From assembly GCF_000688415.1 (NCBI RefSeq), contig NZ_JIAH01000006.1, positions 1 through 64,000 of the forward strand: a stretch of 64,000 nucleotides of DNA, in the 5' to 3' direction. The DNA comes from Corynebacterium pseudodiphtheriticum DSM 44287 (GTDB lineage: Bacteria; Actinomycetota; Actinomycetes; Mycobacteriales; Mycobacteriaceae). Under the pieces are notes generated by a model. That model was given only the letters and a program-made list of their open reading frames with translations, ran no database searches and had not been told where the DNA came from. The position numbers and the translations under genes were made by a program. Below, one piece after another: positions 1 through 8,791 of this stretch (the first letter of the stretch is position 1; each line of letters opens with the position of its first letter).

Positions 1-102
1 AATTTTTGTTGTGCTTTGCGTCCACTATGCAGTGTTTGACACACCACGCCGTGTTTGTGTGGTTGACGGGCACATGTTTGTTTGTGTGTTGTCTGGTTGG
101 TT
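1..102. other. rRNA operon spacer ahead of 5S
   Basis: This T/G-rich stretch lies immediately upstream of the 5S rRNA. It is most likely the 23S-5S spacer of an rRNA operon whose 16S and 23S genes lie outside the window to the left. I see no protein-coding signal in it. Confidence 0.6.
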
Positions 103-224
103 GTGTCGGTGGTTGATAGCGGCAGGGAAACGCCCGGTCCCATTCCGAACCCGGAAGCTAAGCCTGCGTCGCGCTGATGGTACTGCACTCGGGAGGGTGT
201 GGGAGAGTAGGTTGCTGCCGACAC
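103..224 (+). rRNA. rrf: 5S ribosomal RNA
   Basis: The 5S rRNA of the large ribosomal subunit. The ends pair (GTGTCGG at 103-109 with CCGACAC at 218-224), and the core contains the very conserved blocks AACGCCCGGTCCCATTCCGA and GGGAGGGTGTGGGAGAGTAG typical of actinobacterial 5S. The length of about 122 nt fits. It is the last gene of an rRNA operon entering from the left and is followed by a strong terminator. Confidence 0.95.
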
Positions 225-252
225 TATATAATTTCATGTTTGGTTGTTTGTT

Positions 253-299
253 TGGCCCGTGGTTGGGTGCATCGTTGTGGTGCATTCAACCACGGGCCA
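253..299 (+). terminator. rRNA operon terminator hairpin
   Basis: A 19-bp stem (253-271 with 281-299, two G-U pairs) closes a 9-nt loop 28 nt after the 5S rRNA. There is no long T run after it, but the stem length and position make it the likely terminator of the rRNA operon. Confidence 0.75.
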
Positions 300-435
300 C
301 AAACATATCCACACCCAATTTGTTGAAGATATATTTCGCGGTGTGCTAGCTGAGTTGCTGTATGTCTCTAGAGTCTGTATCAGGTATTCTCAAACAAACC
401 ACAGACTATAACAGCTCTCACAACTAGGAGTTACC

Positions 436-1257
436 GTGGACCCACTATCTGGAATTCTTCTGCTTGTCATGGGCGTACTCGCAGGCATCATTAATTCTGC
501 TGTTGGATCCGGTTCGCTCCTTACCCTCCCCGTATTGCTCGCGTTAGGAATTCCACCCGGAGTAGCAGTTCGCACCAACACTATTGGAATGATGTTTGCA
601 TCCTTCGGGACGGTATATGGATTTCGCCGTGAGATTGCGCGTGAATTCCCTTACCTAGCACCGATGATCATCGCGACTGTGCTCTTTTCCGCCATTGGCT
701 CGTTGCTGCTCTTAGGTGCTTCTGCGCGAGCCCTCGACTTTGTGATTCCAATTTTAATTATCTTTGCGCTAATCCTAGTCATATTCCAACCGCACATCGT
801 ACGGGGTCTTTCCCAGTGGAAAAACAGATCCAGCCATAGCAGTCGCCAAAACACAAACATTCCGCCACTGTACGAACCCATAGGTACGCAGTACCGCAAA
901 CCCGCCCTAATAGCCCCCATGGGTTTAGCAGCGATGTATGGCGGTTTCTTCACAGCCGCGCAAGGCATCATCTACATGGCGATCTTAGGTGTTGGCACCG
1001 GACGCTCCTTTAAAGACGTAAATCCAGCGAAAAATCTGCTATCGATGATCGTCAATGTCACCGCAGCCTTAGTTTATTTCGGAGCTTTTGTATTTTTCGG
1101 CGCTGACGTTCTTTGGTTTGGTGTATTGATTCTGGCGATTGGCGGCTTAGCCGGTGGGGTACTTGGGGCACGGATCGCTAAGAAAGTTTCTAATCGCGTT
1201 CTCAAAGGCGTTATCGTGCTTGTGGCCGTTGTCGCGTTGGTACGTCAGTTTATTTAG
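436..1257 (+). CDS. TSUP (TauE/SafE) family permease
   Basis: A membrane permease of the TSUP family, whose members move small anions or organosulfur compounds such as sulfite and sulfonates; the substrate here is unknown. The 273-residue protein is almost entirely hydrophobic, with about eight membrane segments, and begins with the typical signature of the family (GIINSAVGSGSLLTLPVLL, about residues 17-35), repeated in weaker form in the second half (AAMYGGFFTAAQGI). The middle (about residues 130-150) is a polar loop. The start is GTG at 436, six bases after an AGGAG ribosome-binding site. It follows the rRNA terminator and is probably transcribed alone. Confidence 0.85.
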   Translation: MDPLSGILLLVMGVLAGIINSAVGSGSLLTLPVLLALGIPPGVAVRTNTIGMMFASFGTVYGFRREIAREFPYLAPMIIATVLFSAIGSLLLLGASARALDFVIPILIIFALILVIFQPHIVRGLSQWKNRSSHSSRQNTNIPPLYEPIGTQYRKPALIAPMGLAAMYGGFFTAAQGIIYMAILGVGTGRSFKDVNPAKNLLSMIVNVTAALVYFGAFVFFGADVLWFGVLILAIGGLAGGVLGARIAKKVSNRVLKGVIVLVAVVALVRQFI

Positions 1258-1278
1258 GTTCTTGACCGTTGCGCCCGC

Positions 1279-1935
1279 TTAATCCAGGTGCAATAAATCC
1301 ATCCGCGTTTTCTGCACGTCTTCTAGCCTCTCGATATTTTTTTGCAGTTTTGCCCATTGTTCATGCGGGATTGAGGTTCTCGCGACACGTATCACCTCCG
1401 GGTCCGGTGTGCCCCAAGCAATAGGCATCGGGCTAATCTGTGCCCAAGTATCCGGACCTGAAGAATTACGCTGCAAACGCCCCGTGACTGCTGCGACCGG
1501 AATCTGCGCGCCCTTCTTTTTGTGCTCCAGACCGGGAATATTGGAGACCGTCCGTAGCGCCAGAGCGGGGCGTGGTTCCGCATTCGGATCGGTGGCTGAA
1601 TTCACCAGCGCCATGATCACCATGTCTCTCTCATTGACTTTTGCGATTACCGCCGGTGCTAATGGGTAACGGTCATACAGCTGCTGTGCTGTGCCTACCT
1701 TTCTCGAGCCTGCGACGCCGACTATCGCCATCATTATGCCGAATAAGCCTAAACCGAGCCCCACAGTAATGCTCCATATAGGTTGCACGAATACCGCAAC
1801 GAGGATTCCAGCGATGAGCAGTATTCCGCCGAGCAACAACCCAGATACCAATAGCCGCCGCGAATCCCGCAACATTTCGTTATGCTGTTTCGCGAAAGCC
1901 TCGTCGACGTCGAATTTGAATACCTTCATTTTCAT
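1279..1935 (-). CDS. DUF3239 membrane protein
   Basis: A 218-residue protein resembling the DUF3239 family found in corynebacteria; function unknown. A polar N-terminus of about 27 residues is followed by two adjacent membrane segments (about 28-50 and 53-75), then a soluble C-terminal domain of about 140 residues rich in beta-type sequence. No catalytic motif is visible. The ATG at 1935 has a GGAG site seven bases upstream; an in-frame ATG two codons later is less well placed. It converges with the TSUP gene and is followed on the same strand by nothing close. Confidence 0.75.
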   Translation of the reverse strand: MKMKVFKFDVDEAFAKQHNEMLRDSRRLLVSGLLLGGILLIAGILVAVFVQPIWSITVGLGLGLFGIMMAIVGVAGSRKVGTAQQLYDRYPLAPAVIAKVNERDMVIMALVNSATDPNAEPRPALALRTVSNIPGLEHKKKGAQIPVAAVTGRLQRNSSGPDTWAQISPMPIAWGTPDPEVIRVARTSIPHEQWAKLQKNIERLEDVQKTRMDLLHLD

Positions 1936-2040
1936 GGCTTACTCCTTAAAATAATCGTCTTTGGAGGACGGACTGGCTTGTGCCGTCAGGTGTGCGGAGG
2001 GGTAAATAAATTTATAGCTGCAGTTGGGCTAGAAACTGCC

Positions 2041-3711
2041 TTAATCTTCCAGCATTCCTAAGCTTGGAATGTCGTCTGCGTCGACTAACCTGTAGGCATA
2101 GCCCTGTTCAGCTAAGAATCGCTGCCGGTGCAGCGCGAAAGTTGCATCGACAGTATCTCGGGTGACCACCGTGTAAAAATATGCAATTTCGCCGGTAGAT
2201 TTCGGCCGCAACAACCTGCCTAGCCGTTGGGCTTCCTCTTGCCGGGAACCAAACGTACCCGACACCTGGACAACGACGGCGGTGTCCGGCAGATCGATTG
2301 AAAAATTCGCTACCTTTGATACCACCAAGGTTGTAATTTCACCCGTGCGGAATTGCGCAAATAGTTTTTCTCGTTTAGCCGCAGACGTTCGCCCATCAAC
2401 GAGTGGGGCTCCGGTGCGTCGAGCGAGGGTTTGTAATTGATCAAGGTATGCACCAATCAATAAAGTCTGCTTGCCGGAATGTTTGTTGAGGATCTTGTCG
2501 ACGACCTCGAGTTTTACCTGCGAGCAAGCTGCCAGGCGGTAGCGGTCTTTCGACGAGGCAGTCGCATACTCCATTTTTTCGCTACTCGGCATATCCGCGC
2601 GGACTTCGATGCACTCTGCGGTGGCAATAAAACCCTGTGATTCTAATTCTTTCCACGGGGCGTCGTACCGCTTGGGTCCGATTAATGAGAAGACATCGCC
2701 TTCGCGGCCGTCCTCCCGGATTAAGGTTGCTGTTAGTCCTAAACGCCGCCTTGATTGTAGGTCCGCAGACATTCGGAATACCGGTGCTGGTAGCAGATGT
2801 ACTTCGTCATAGATGATTAATCCCCAATCCCGCGAATCAAATAACTCTAGTGCACGATATTCGCCCTTCGTCTTGCGGGTGACCACCTGATACGTGGCGA
2901 TAGTAACCGGCTTGATTTCCTTCTTTTCGCCTGAATACTCGCCGATTTCTGCGGGCTGCAGGCTGGTACGCCGGATAAGCTCATCGCGCCACTGGCGCCC
3001 AGCGATCGTGCTGGTTACTAGAATTAAAGTCGTCGCCTGGGCTTTCGCCATTGTTGCCGCGCCTACCATCGTTTTCCCTGCGCCACATGGCAGTACCACT
3101 ATGCCTGATCCGCCTTCCCAGAATGATTCGGTGGCGTAACTCTGGTAATCACGCAGTTGCCAGTCGACGGTTTCTGTGGATAAAGAAATTGGGTGTGCTT
3201 CGCCGTCCACGTAACCCGCAAGATCCTCGACGGGCCAGCCGACTTTCAGTAATTCTTGTTTGAGCCGTCCACGCTCTGAAGGTGGGACTGAAAACGTGTC
3301 ATCATCAATGCGCGCTCCGAGCATTCCGGCAATGGTGCGGTGCCGGGAGACCTCTTCGAGTACGGTTCGCTCGGTGGTTTCTAGAATGAGCCCCTGGGTG
3401 GGGTGATTTTGTAGCCGTAAGCGACCATAGCGCGACATCGTTTCAGCGGTATCAACCAGCAGTGATTGCGGAACCGGAAATTTTGAGTAAGTTTCCAGCA
3501 CATCGACTACCTGCTCAGCATCAAAGCCGGCGGCACGCGCATTCCACAAAGCCAAGGGGGTAATTCGGTAGGTATGTACATGTTCGGGAGCTTTCTCTAA
3601 TTCCGCAAAAGGCGAGAGCGCAGCCCGTGCGGCATCTGCTTGCGGGTGGGAAATTTCAAGCAAACAAGTTTTATCTGATTGCACGATCAACGGGCCATCG
3701 CCAAAAGACAC
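2041..3711 (-). CDS. XPB/Rad25-type DNA repair helicase
   Basis: A superfamily 2 DNA helicase homologous to eukaryotic XPB and the mycobacterial Rv0861c protein. It unwinds DNA with ATP, probably in repair. Seen in order: the N-terminal DRD-like region (DGPLIVQSDKT, ITPLALWNARAAG), Walker A PCGAGKT (about 208-214), the DEVH box (about 302-305), the LGLTATLIREDGREGD motif, and motif VI QEEAQRLGRLLRPK near the C-terminus. I chose the GTG at 3711 because AAAGGAG sits eight bases upstream and the resulting N-terminus matches the family; an ATG at 3735 would add eight residues. It shares its neighbourhood with the helicase-associated gene at 4109-6766, as in mycobacteria. Confidence 0.92.
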   Translation of the reverse strand: MSFGDGPLIVQSDKTCLLEISHPQADAARAALSPFAELEKAPEHVHTYRITPLALWNARAAGFDAEQVVDVLETYSKFPVPQSLLVDTAETMSRYGRLRLQNHPTQGLILETTERTVLEEVSRHRTIAGMLGARIDDDTFSVPPSERGRLKQELLKVGWPVEDLAGYVDGEAHPISLSTETVDWQLRDYQSYATESFWEGGSGIVVLPCGAGKTMVGAATMAKAQATTLILVTSTIAGRQWRDELIRRTSLQPAEIGEYSGEKKEIKPVTIATYQVVTRKTKGEYRALELFDSRDWGLIIYDEVHLLPAPVFRMSADLQSRRRLGLTATLIREDGREGDVFSLIGPKRYDAPWKELESQGFIATAECIEVRADMPSSEKMEYATASSKDRYRLAACSQVKLEVVDKILNKHSGKQTLLIGAYLDQLQTLARRTGAPLVDGRTSAAKREKLFAQFRTGEITTLVVSKVANFSIDLPDTAVVVQVSGTFGSRQEEAQRLGRLLRPKSTGEIAYFYTVVTRDTVDATFALHRQRFLAEQGYAYRLVDADDIPSLGMLED

Positions 3712-3903
3712 GAATGTTGCTCCTTTCTCGAACATACAGTCTTTTCTATGGTACTAGCCTGCGAGAAGTGCTGGGCTGCGGCGGATCAGATGGTTTCTAA
3801 TAGACCGGCAACTAGCATCACCGTTACGCACGGGTTAATGTGCAACCAAGCCGTAGTAAAAGTTCGATGCGAGTAGCAGTGCATAGTCTGAGGGAGGAAA
3901 ACA

Positions 3904-4023
3904 ATGCCAGGAGTGTTCGATGCGGTTGTCGAGTGCCAACGCTGCCACCACGTAGGGTTTGCCGATCCAGCACAGGGCTGCGCCGAGTGCGGATATGACA
4001 AAGTCTCTATCTTGGTGGCTTAA
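3904..4023 (+). CDS. 39-residue zinc-ribbon microprotein
   Basis: A very small ORF (39 residues) that I do not recognise by name. It encodes two CxxC pairs (ECQRCHH and GCAECGYDK) 11 residues apart, the spacing of a single rubredoxin-like zinc ribbon, and little else. A strong AGGGAGG ribosome-binding site lies a few bases before the ATG, which argues that it is translated. It sits alone on the + strand between the XPB helicase and the helicase-associated gene, both on the other strand. A role in nucleic-acid or protein binding is possible but is inference only. Confidence 0.7.
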   Translation: MPGVFDAVVECQRCHHVGFADPAQGCAECGYDKVSILVA

Positions 4024-4108
4024 TTTTTCTTGTTCTTCGGGCGCAAGCTCGGTGACTTTAGCAGTGCTGTTCTGGAGCTTAGTCCGTGAGCAGTTATTCC
4101 GGAACCAA

Positions 4109-6766
4109 CTAGTCCGAGCTAGCGATATCGACGATCCGGTGTAACGGGATCCGTCGCACGGCCCCGTCCTCGGCGACGCTGATATCGACGTTGCCGCCAA
4201 AAATTGACAATACAGTGGCTCGGACTTGTTGACGCTGTCCGGATTTATTGGCGTAGCCAACCGTGACAGTTCGGCCGCTGCGTTGAGCAAACTCCACCGT
4301 ATTGCTGATTTCCGCGGTCGAAGTGGTAGACATCGGGCTCATCGGTGTTGGTGCCACCGGCTCTTCTGTGGGTGATGTGCTTGATTCCGTTGATCCTTGG
4401 AGGGATTTCGAAGAAGCGGACGTGGTTTCGTCGGCGGAAGAAGTTGCAGAAGCACCACCGTCTCCTGTCCGCAGCTTGTCGACGAGACTAGCAATCCGTG
4501 TAGCATCCGCGCGTGGAGCCGATGCCGTCTTAATGCGTGGCTGTGGCACCCGAGCGGGGCTGTTCCGGATGTCGACTCCATGTCCGTTGCTGTCCTCTGC
4601 TATCGCGTAAAAACTGTGCTCTGATAGCAGCTGCACGACTGATGCCACTGGTCTTTGTGAAATCAGCACGGTAGGAGCAATGCGATGGACGGCAATTTCT
4701 GCAGCAACCGCGGAATGCTCTAGCAGGTCTAGCGTTTCCGGATCTTCACAGCGTAGGTAAGACACTGCGGGACCAGTGCGTAAACCACCATGATGGCGGG
4801 CAAGTTCATGAATCACCGAGATTATGGAATCTGGCACTGTCGTCAAGCTGTGGGCATGCAAAAAATTAATTATTTGTTTGCCAGAGCGCCCCGCATCCAG
4901 TCCGCGGCGTATGGATGATTCTGCTATCCGATACAGACTGGCTAAACCTGGCGATTCCAGATCTGCGATCAGTTCCAGTTCAGTGCGCACCGCATTCTCC
5001 AGCGGCCCGGGACACATGATCGTGAAATCAGCTTGTACGATGAATTCACTTATCGCCGTCGGGCAGAGCTCGCGGGTTGCAACCACTACCGCATCGTCGG
5101 GATCTTTCGTCCCGGAAGTTTTCTGGTCCTGGGGGTCTAGCTGTGCAGCTGAGGGGGCGCTGTTCTCGGCGTAGTCGTCGGCAAGCAGAGCCACCGCGGG
5201 GCGACTCAGGCGGCCATTACTGATGGCACCGACCCATTCTGCTTCCCGTAGCAACGGGGTGAGGTGTACCTGGGAGTGCGGGGTGATCAACTTGGGGTAG
5301 AGAAATAGTAGATCCTGCCACAGTTCCGGTTCGCTCACGGATCCCTGGGCACTGCTGCGTACAAGGCCTTGTAAAACAAGTCGACGAGAAAACGCTAGGC
5401 GATGTTGACTAAATTCCGGGTGCAACAGCCTATGATGGCCGTCTGCACGGGATGATTGCGCGGTTGTGCTGCTGGTATCCGGTAGTAAACCCCACCATGC
5501 CCAAGGTGAGTTGATCCACCCGCGCAACAACATTGCCCATCTGGTTGCTAAATCAGATTCCTGCCAGTCATCGGCGCGGCGGGTGGGGGCTAAGTAATTG
5601 CCTTCACCTGCGGTAGGCAATGGTTTCGGCTCTCCCGTGCCGAGCAATCCGGCGCTGTAGGCGAGCGCGACCGCACGATAGACATTGGCGGTCGTGAAGT
5701 CTAGCTGCTGCGCAAGCAGTTTGCTGCTGCGTTGCCCGAGACCACCGTTTTTCAGCATGGGTACTGGGCTTGTGCCCAAGTACTCAAGCAAGCTGGAGAC
5801 TGCCCGGCAAGCTTCCAATCCGGCTGCGGTGGCGCTGGAATCTGTGCTGTCCCGTGCGGACTCGGAGAAATTTGGCTTGGGTCCGGAAAGATAATGCGCA
5901 AGACAAGCAGCGTCGTCATCCCATAAGCGGGAAGAGATTCGTGAGGAAGGCAACAACTGCAGATCGGTGGCTGGCAAACCGCTGAGGATCCGATTCACTG
6001 TGAGTGGTAGTGAGACGGTGGAGTCGGCGACCACGCGGAGTACTCCGGCACTGATCATTTGCGTGATCGGGTGTTCCGGATCGGTGCTTTGCGCGTGCTT
6101 CGTGGTACCGAGACCGCCACCAGCGTGGATGCGACGCAGGATTTCTTGATGTTTCACAGGTAGCTTGTCGACGACGTCGCTGGGCAACGATGGCTGGTGC
6201 AATAAACGATCACGCTGGTTTAACAGCGTGTTTATGCGTGCGGGCACCCATAGTTGCTGCGTTGTGCCATCTGTATCTGCGGCAGAGCTGTTCTTTGCCA
6301 CCGGATAGGGAAATACCAGCGCGCGGTCGTGCAAGTGCAGTAATACTTGTGAGAGTAGGTCGGGACCTGTGTCTTCGCTGTTCTGGGCGGGCTTGTCGAC
6401 GCCAGCGCTGCTGCGTGTATCGGGAGCAGAAGCGTCGGCAAGCGATAGCTGTTTCTGGTGGGCATGGCGTAGCTGGGTGTCTGCTAGCTCCGCGACTAAC
6501 TTCGTGTGCGTTACCGGTTTCGTATGTGCCCCGGCTGCTAGGAGCGCTTCGATGACCGCTAGCTCAATGGAGTTACACTGCTCGAGTGCTCGCGCTAACG
6601 ATGCCGGGAGTAGTAGCCTGTGGGCTAGTGTGTGCAGATCGTTTGGCTGCGGTATCGCGGTATCGGAGCGGGCTTGTAAAACTTTGGTGAGCTGGGATTT
6701 TGTCCGGGTGCGTAGCCATTGTTCGATAAGTGGCGCAGGCGAGTGAGTGATTGGGTGATCAGCCAT
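4109..6766 (-). CDS. Helicase-associated (XPB/Ssl2 N-terminal-like) protein
   Basis: An 885-residue soluble protein of the actinobacterial family annotated as helicase-associated or XPB/Ssl2-like (mycobacterial Rv0862c). It has no Walker motifs itself. The N-terminal two thirds are helical winged-helix-like repeats (SKLLAQQLDFTTANVYRAVALA); the C-terminal part includes a helicase C-like domain (EFIVQADFTIMCPGPLENAV), a low-complexity Ser/Thr-rich linker (about residues 780-840) and a final WYL-like beta domain. The ATG at 6766 fits the family start; an upstream TTG at 6838 would overlap the divergent gene. It probably works with the adjacent XPB helicase. The gene carries two exact copies of the CGTCGGCAAG motif and three of its CTTGTCGACG variant. 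Confidence 0.82.
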   Translation of the reverse strand: MADHPITHSPAPLIEQWLRTRTKSQLTKVLQARSDTAIPQPNDLHTLAHRLLLPASLARALEQCNSIELAVIEALLAAGAHTKPVTHTKLVAELADTQLRHAHQKQLSLADASAPDTRSSAGVDKPAQNSEDTGPDLLSQVLLHLHDRALVFPYPVAKNSSAADTDGTTQQLWVPARINTLLNQRDRLLHQPSLPSDVVDKLPVKHQEILRRIHAGGGLGTTKHAQSTDPEHPITQMISAGVLRVVADSTVSLPLTVNRILSGLPATDLQLLPSSRISSRLWDDDAACLAHYLSGPKPNFSESARDSTDSSATAAGLEACRAVSSLLEYLGTSPVPMLKNGGLGQRSSKLLAQQLDFTTANVYRAVALAYSAGLLGTGEPKPLPTAGEGNYLAPTRRADDWQESDLATRWAMLLRGWINSPWAWWGLLPDTSSTTAQSSRADGHHRLLHPEFSQHRLAFSRRLVLQGLVRSSAQGSVSEPELWQDLLFLYPKLITPHSQVHLTPLLREAEWVGAISNGRLSRPAVALLADDYAENSAPSAAQLDPQDQKTSGTKDPDDAVVVATRELCPTAISEFIVQADFTIMCPGPLENAVRTELELIADLESPGLASLYRIAESSIRRGLDAGRSGKQIINFLHAHSLTTVPDSIISVIHELARHHGGLRTGPAVSYLRCEDPETLDLLEHSAVAAEIAVHRIAPTVLISQRPVASVVQLLSEHSFYAIAEDSNGHGVDIRNSPARVPQPRIKTASAPRADATRIASLVDKLRTGDGGASATSSADETTSASSKSLQGSTESSTSPTEEPVAPTPMSPMSTTSTAEISNTVEFAQRSGRTVTVGYANKSGQRQQVRATVLSIFGGNVDISVAEDGAVRRIPLHRIVDIASSD

Positions 6767-6837
6767 AGTACTGCTAGATTTTACTCCGCTAAGTGCTGCG
6801 GGGGTCCCGCTTACTTTTTGCGGGAATTTTTGGCACA

Positions 6838-7029
6838 ATGAGGTTTATGGCAAACGTAGAAAAAATCAACCCCGCATGGCCGACTCACCTGGAAGACGGT
6901 GATCACCCGGTCACTGAGTTACATTCGAAATTGACCGGCGCTTCCAGCCCATTCGGCGATGATCTGGTGCTGCCGATTCCTGCCGAAAAGTTGAACTACG
7001 TGCACCCGTATACGCGCATTAACAAATAA
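6838..7029 (+). CDS. Small conserved actinobacterial protein
   Basis: A 63-residue hydrophilic protein of unknown function. The visible conserved-looking parts are an N-terminal INPAWPTHLED segment, a central SSPFGDDLVLPIP segment and a C-terminal NYVHPYTRINK. Its place, divergent from the helicase-associated gene, corresponds to a small conserved protein beside Rv0862c in mycobacteria (from memory). Two starts are possible: ATG at 6838 and ATG at 6847 (60 residues); neither has an ideal ribosome-binding site. A very strong hairpin lies about 50 nt after the stop. Confidence 0.7.
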   Translation: MRFMANVEKINPAWPTHLEDGDHPVTELHSKLTGASSPFGDDLVLPIPAEKLNYVHPYTRINK

Positions 7030-7080
7030 TTAGTCAGCACGGTTCGCGCCTACATTGTGTGCTCGCAGCTGTGCCAGTTT

Positions 7081-7133
7081 ATAGATGAAGACCGTCAGTC
7101 CTAACTTCGCTAGGACTGACGGTCTTCATCTAT
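7081..7133. terminator. Perfect 23-bp hairpin between convergent genes
   Basis: Positions 7081-7103 and 7111-7133 are exact reverse complements, leaving a 7-nt loop. It lies between the small + strand gene and the - strand rpf gene. Neither side has a T run, so this would be an unusual bidirectional terminator or a transcript-stabilising stem. Confidence 0.65.
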
Positions 7134-7191
7134 CGCTGTCGTTATGGCGTAGGCCAAGCAGCCAAATGGCGGCTGTGGCCAAATCTTCGCG

Positions 7192-7209
7192 TTTTTTTTG
7201 GGGGGGGGG
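7192..7209. repeat. T8-G10 homopolymer tract abutting rpf stop
   Basis: Eight T (7192-7199) followed directly by ten G (7200-7209), ending one base before the rpf stop codon (7210-7212). Such a G run is rare at this base composition and is prone to slippage or sequencing error. Length changes would alter only the 3' untranslated region of rpf. Confidence 0.9.
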
Positions 7210-7881
7210 CTAGCGCAGGTTCAGGATGGAATCGATGGCTCCGGCGTTAGCTTGGTAGAAAGACTCCAGGCTTGGGGCGCCAGCGATAGCGCCTTTAGCC
7301 TGTGCTAATGCGTGTTGGTAAGCGTCTGCAATTGGTGCAGGAATTGCCAAGCCGTAGTTGGCCAAAGCGGCTTCGATGCGCTGGTAGAGGTCATCGATAG
7401 CTTGGAATTCATTGCCCCCAGTTGGGGCAGCGGCTGCGCGCTGGCCAGCGTACTGTGCCGGCTGAGCTGGTGCCGGTGCAGGAGCTGCCGCAGCACCGTT
7501 TGGTGCGCGGTCCAAGTTAGGAGCAGAGTTCAGACCGAGCTTGGCTGAGCACGCTGGCCATGCTCCCCAGCCTTGTCCAGCCAAGGTGCGCTCTGCGACC
7601 CAGATTTGCTGGGATTTTGTGGCCTGGTGCGCAGCGGGGGCGAACTGTCCACCGCCGAATGCGTGCCAGGTGGAATTGGTGAACTGCAGGCCACCGGAGA
7701 AACCGTTTCCTGTGTTGATGGACCAGTTGCCGTTGGCCTCACACTCGGCCAAACGATCCCAGTCTGAGATTGGGGCAGCGTTGGCGGCTGGGCTGAACAG
7801 TGCAGCGGAAGCGCCAACTGCGGCGGTGGCTGCTGCAAGTTTGGTCATGCGCTTGTTCTTTACGTTGCTATGGCGTCCCAT
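7210..7881 (-). CDS. rpf1: Resuscitation-promoting factor (Rpf)
   Basis: A secreted muralytic enzyme that cleaves peptidoglycan glycan strands and promotes regrowth of resting cells. The 223-residue precursor has a signal peptide (basic MGRHSNVKNKRMTK, hydrophobic AAATAAVGASAALF, cleavage near ANA-A), then the lysozyme-like Rpf domain (SDWDRLAECEANGNW to WGAWPACSAKLGL) with the catalytic Glu in AECE and the two structural Cys. The rest is an Ala/Pro-rich linker and a short helical tail. The ATG at 7881 has AAGGAG well placed. Position next to the csp gene matches C. glutamicum rpf1. A possible promoter lies about 150 nt upstream, giving a long leader. Confidence 0.92.
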   Translation of the reverse strand: MGRHSNVKNKRMTKLAAATAAVGASAALFSPAANAAPISDWDRLAECEANGNWSINTGNGFSGGLQFTNSTWHAFGGGQFAPAAHQATKSQQIWVAERTLAGQGWGAWPACSAKLGLNSAPNLDRAPNGAAAAPAPAPAQPAQYAGQRAAAAPTGGNEFQAIDDLYQRIEAALANYGLAIPAPIADAYQHALAQAKGAIAGAPSLESFYQANAGAIDSILNLR

Positions 7882-8034
7882 TGGATTTCTCCTTGTGCCG
7901 CATACTAAACCCGGGTGTAACGATTGTTGCACTGATCATACCGGTCGTGTCGCGCCCTGTTCGGGTTTGTAGTGCGGTCTTGTTTGTGGCAGGTGCGCGA
8001 TGGTGACCGTGTGCCTGCTTAGAAAGCCTAGCGA

Positions 8035-8065
8035 TTTATAACGAATGTGTCACGCTTTGGCGCAA
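8035..8065 (-). promoter_or_regulatory. Candidate rpf promoter
   Basis: Read on the minus strand, TTGCGC (8060-8065) and TATAAA (8035-8040) are 19 bases apart. A start about seven bases further on would give a leader of about 145 nt before rpf. No known riboswitch motif was recognised in that leader. Confidence 0.4.
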
Positions 8066-8249
8066 ATATGGACACGAGATCGTGAAACATGTGGTGAAAG
8101 TTAATTGAATCGCCTGAAAGCTGCAGGTAATGAATGTGTGTGAAGTATCCCATAGTGTTTTGCTGCTTGGGTGCCCTTGCAGGTTGTCTTTGACGGCTTG
8201 TCGTTATCACAGACCTGTAACCTGCGGGCAAGATCACCTTGGCAAAAGG

Positions 8250-8279
8250 TTGGTGGGCTAAAAGCATGCCGGATATAAT
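8250..8279 (+). promoter_or_regulatory. Candidate cspB promoter
   Basis: TTGGTG (8250-8255) and a perfect TATAAT (8274-8279) are 18 bases apart. Transcription starting near 8286 would give a leader of about 110 nt, as is usual for cold-shock mRNAs. The rest of the 510-nt gap between rpf and cspB holds no gene that I can see. Confidence 0.55.
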
Positions 8280-8394
8280 GGAGCCTTTACGCTCACTAGC
8301 TGGCGCATGGAGAAATTTTAGAACCTGAACATGCAGGCGGCGTGAACGCGCAACAACGGTAAACAACACAACAACTGTGAAGGTGGTGACGATC

Positions 8395-8778
8395 GTGCCG
8401 ATCGGAAAAGTGAAATGGTACGACGCAAAAAAGGGGTTCGGGTTTGCTTCTAACCCAGGTGAAGACGATGTTTTCGTCGGCAAGAACGTGCTTCCTAATG
8501 GCGTCGATGAACTTCTGCCAGGGCAGCGCATTGAATTCGACTTCGCAGCCGGCCGGAGGGGGCCACAAGCGCTCCGCGTAAAAGTACTCGACAATCCACG
8601 GCGCAAAGCTGGTATCGCTCGCAAACCGGAAGAACTACACTCGCTGGTTTCTGATGTCATGACGGTGCTGGAAAGCCAGGTGCAGCCGGCTTTGGAAGAT
8701 GGCCGCTACCCCGACCGCAAGACTGGGCGTCAGGTTTCGGAGATCTTGCGTGCTATTGCAAAGGATCTGGACGCTTAA
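8395..8778 (+). CDS. cspB: Cold-shock domain protein (long form)
   Basis: A nucleic-acid-binding cold-shock protein. Residues 1-65 form the CSD, with RNP1-like KGFGFA and RNP2-like DVFVG motifs (IGKVKWYDAKKGFGFAS). Unlike the 67-residue type, it continues with a helical tail of about 60 residues (VSDVMTVLESQVQPALEDG), as in the 127-residue corynebacterial CspB. I chose GTG at 8395: AAGGTGG is correctly spaced and the protein then starts at the domain boundary. It is divergent from rpf. Confidence 0.9.
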   Translation: MPIGKVKWYDAKKGFGFASNPGEDDVFVGKNVLPNGVDELLPGQRIEFDFAAGRRGPQALRVKVLDNPRRKAGIARKPEELHSLVSDVMTVLESQVQPALEDGRYPDRKTGRQVSEILRAIAKDLDA

Positions 8779-8791
8779 CAGCCCCCACAGC

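Noticed and set aside
7882..8035. c-di-AMP riboswitch in the rpf leader
   Set aside because: Such riboswitches precede rpf genes in some actinobacteria, but none of the conserved sequence blocks was found here.
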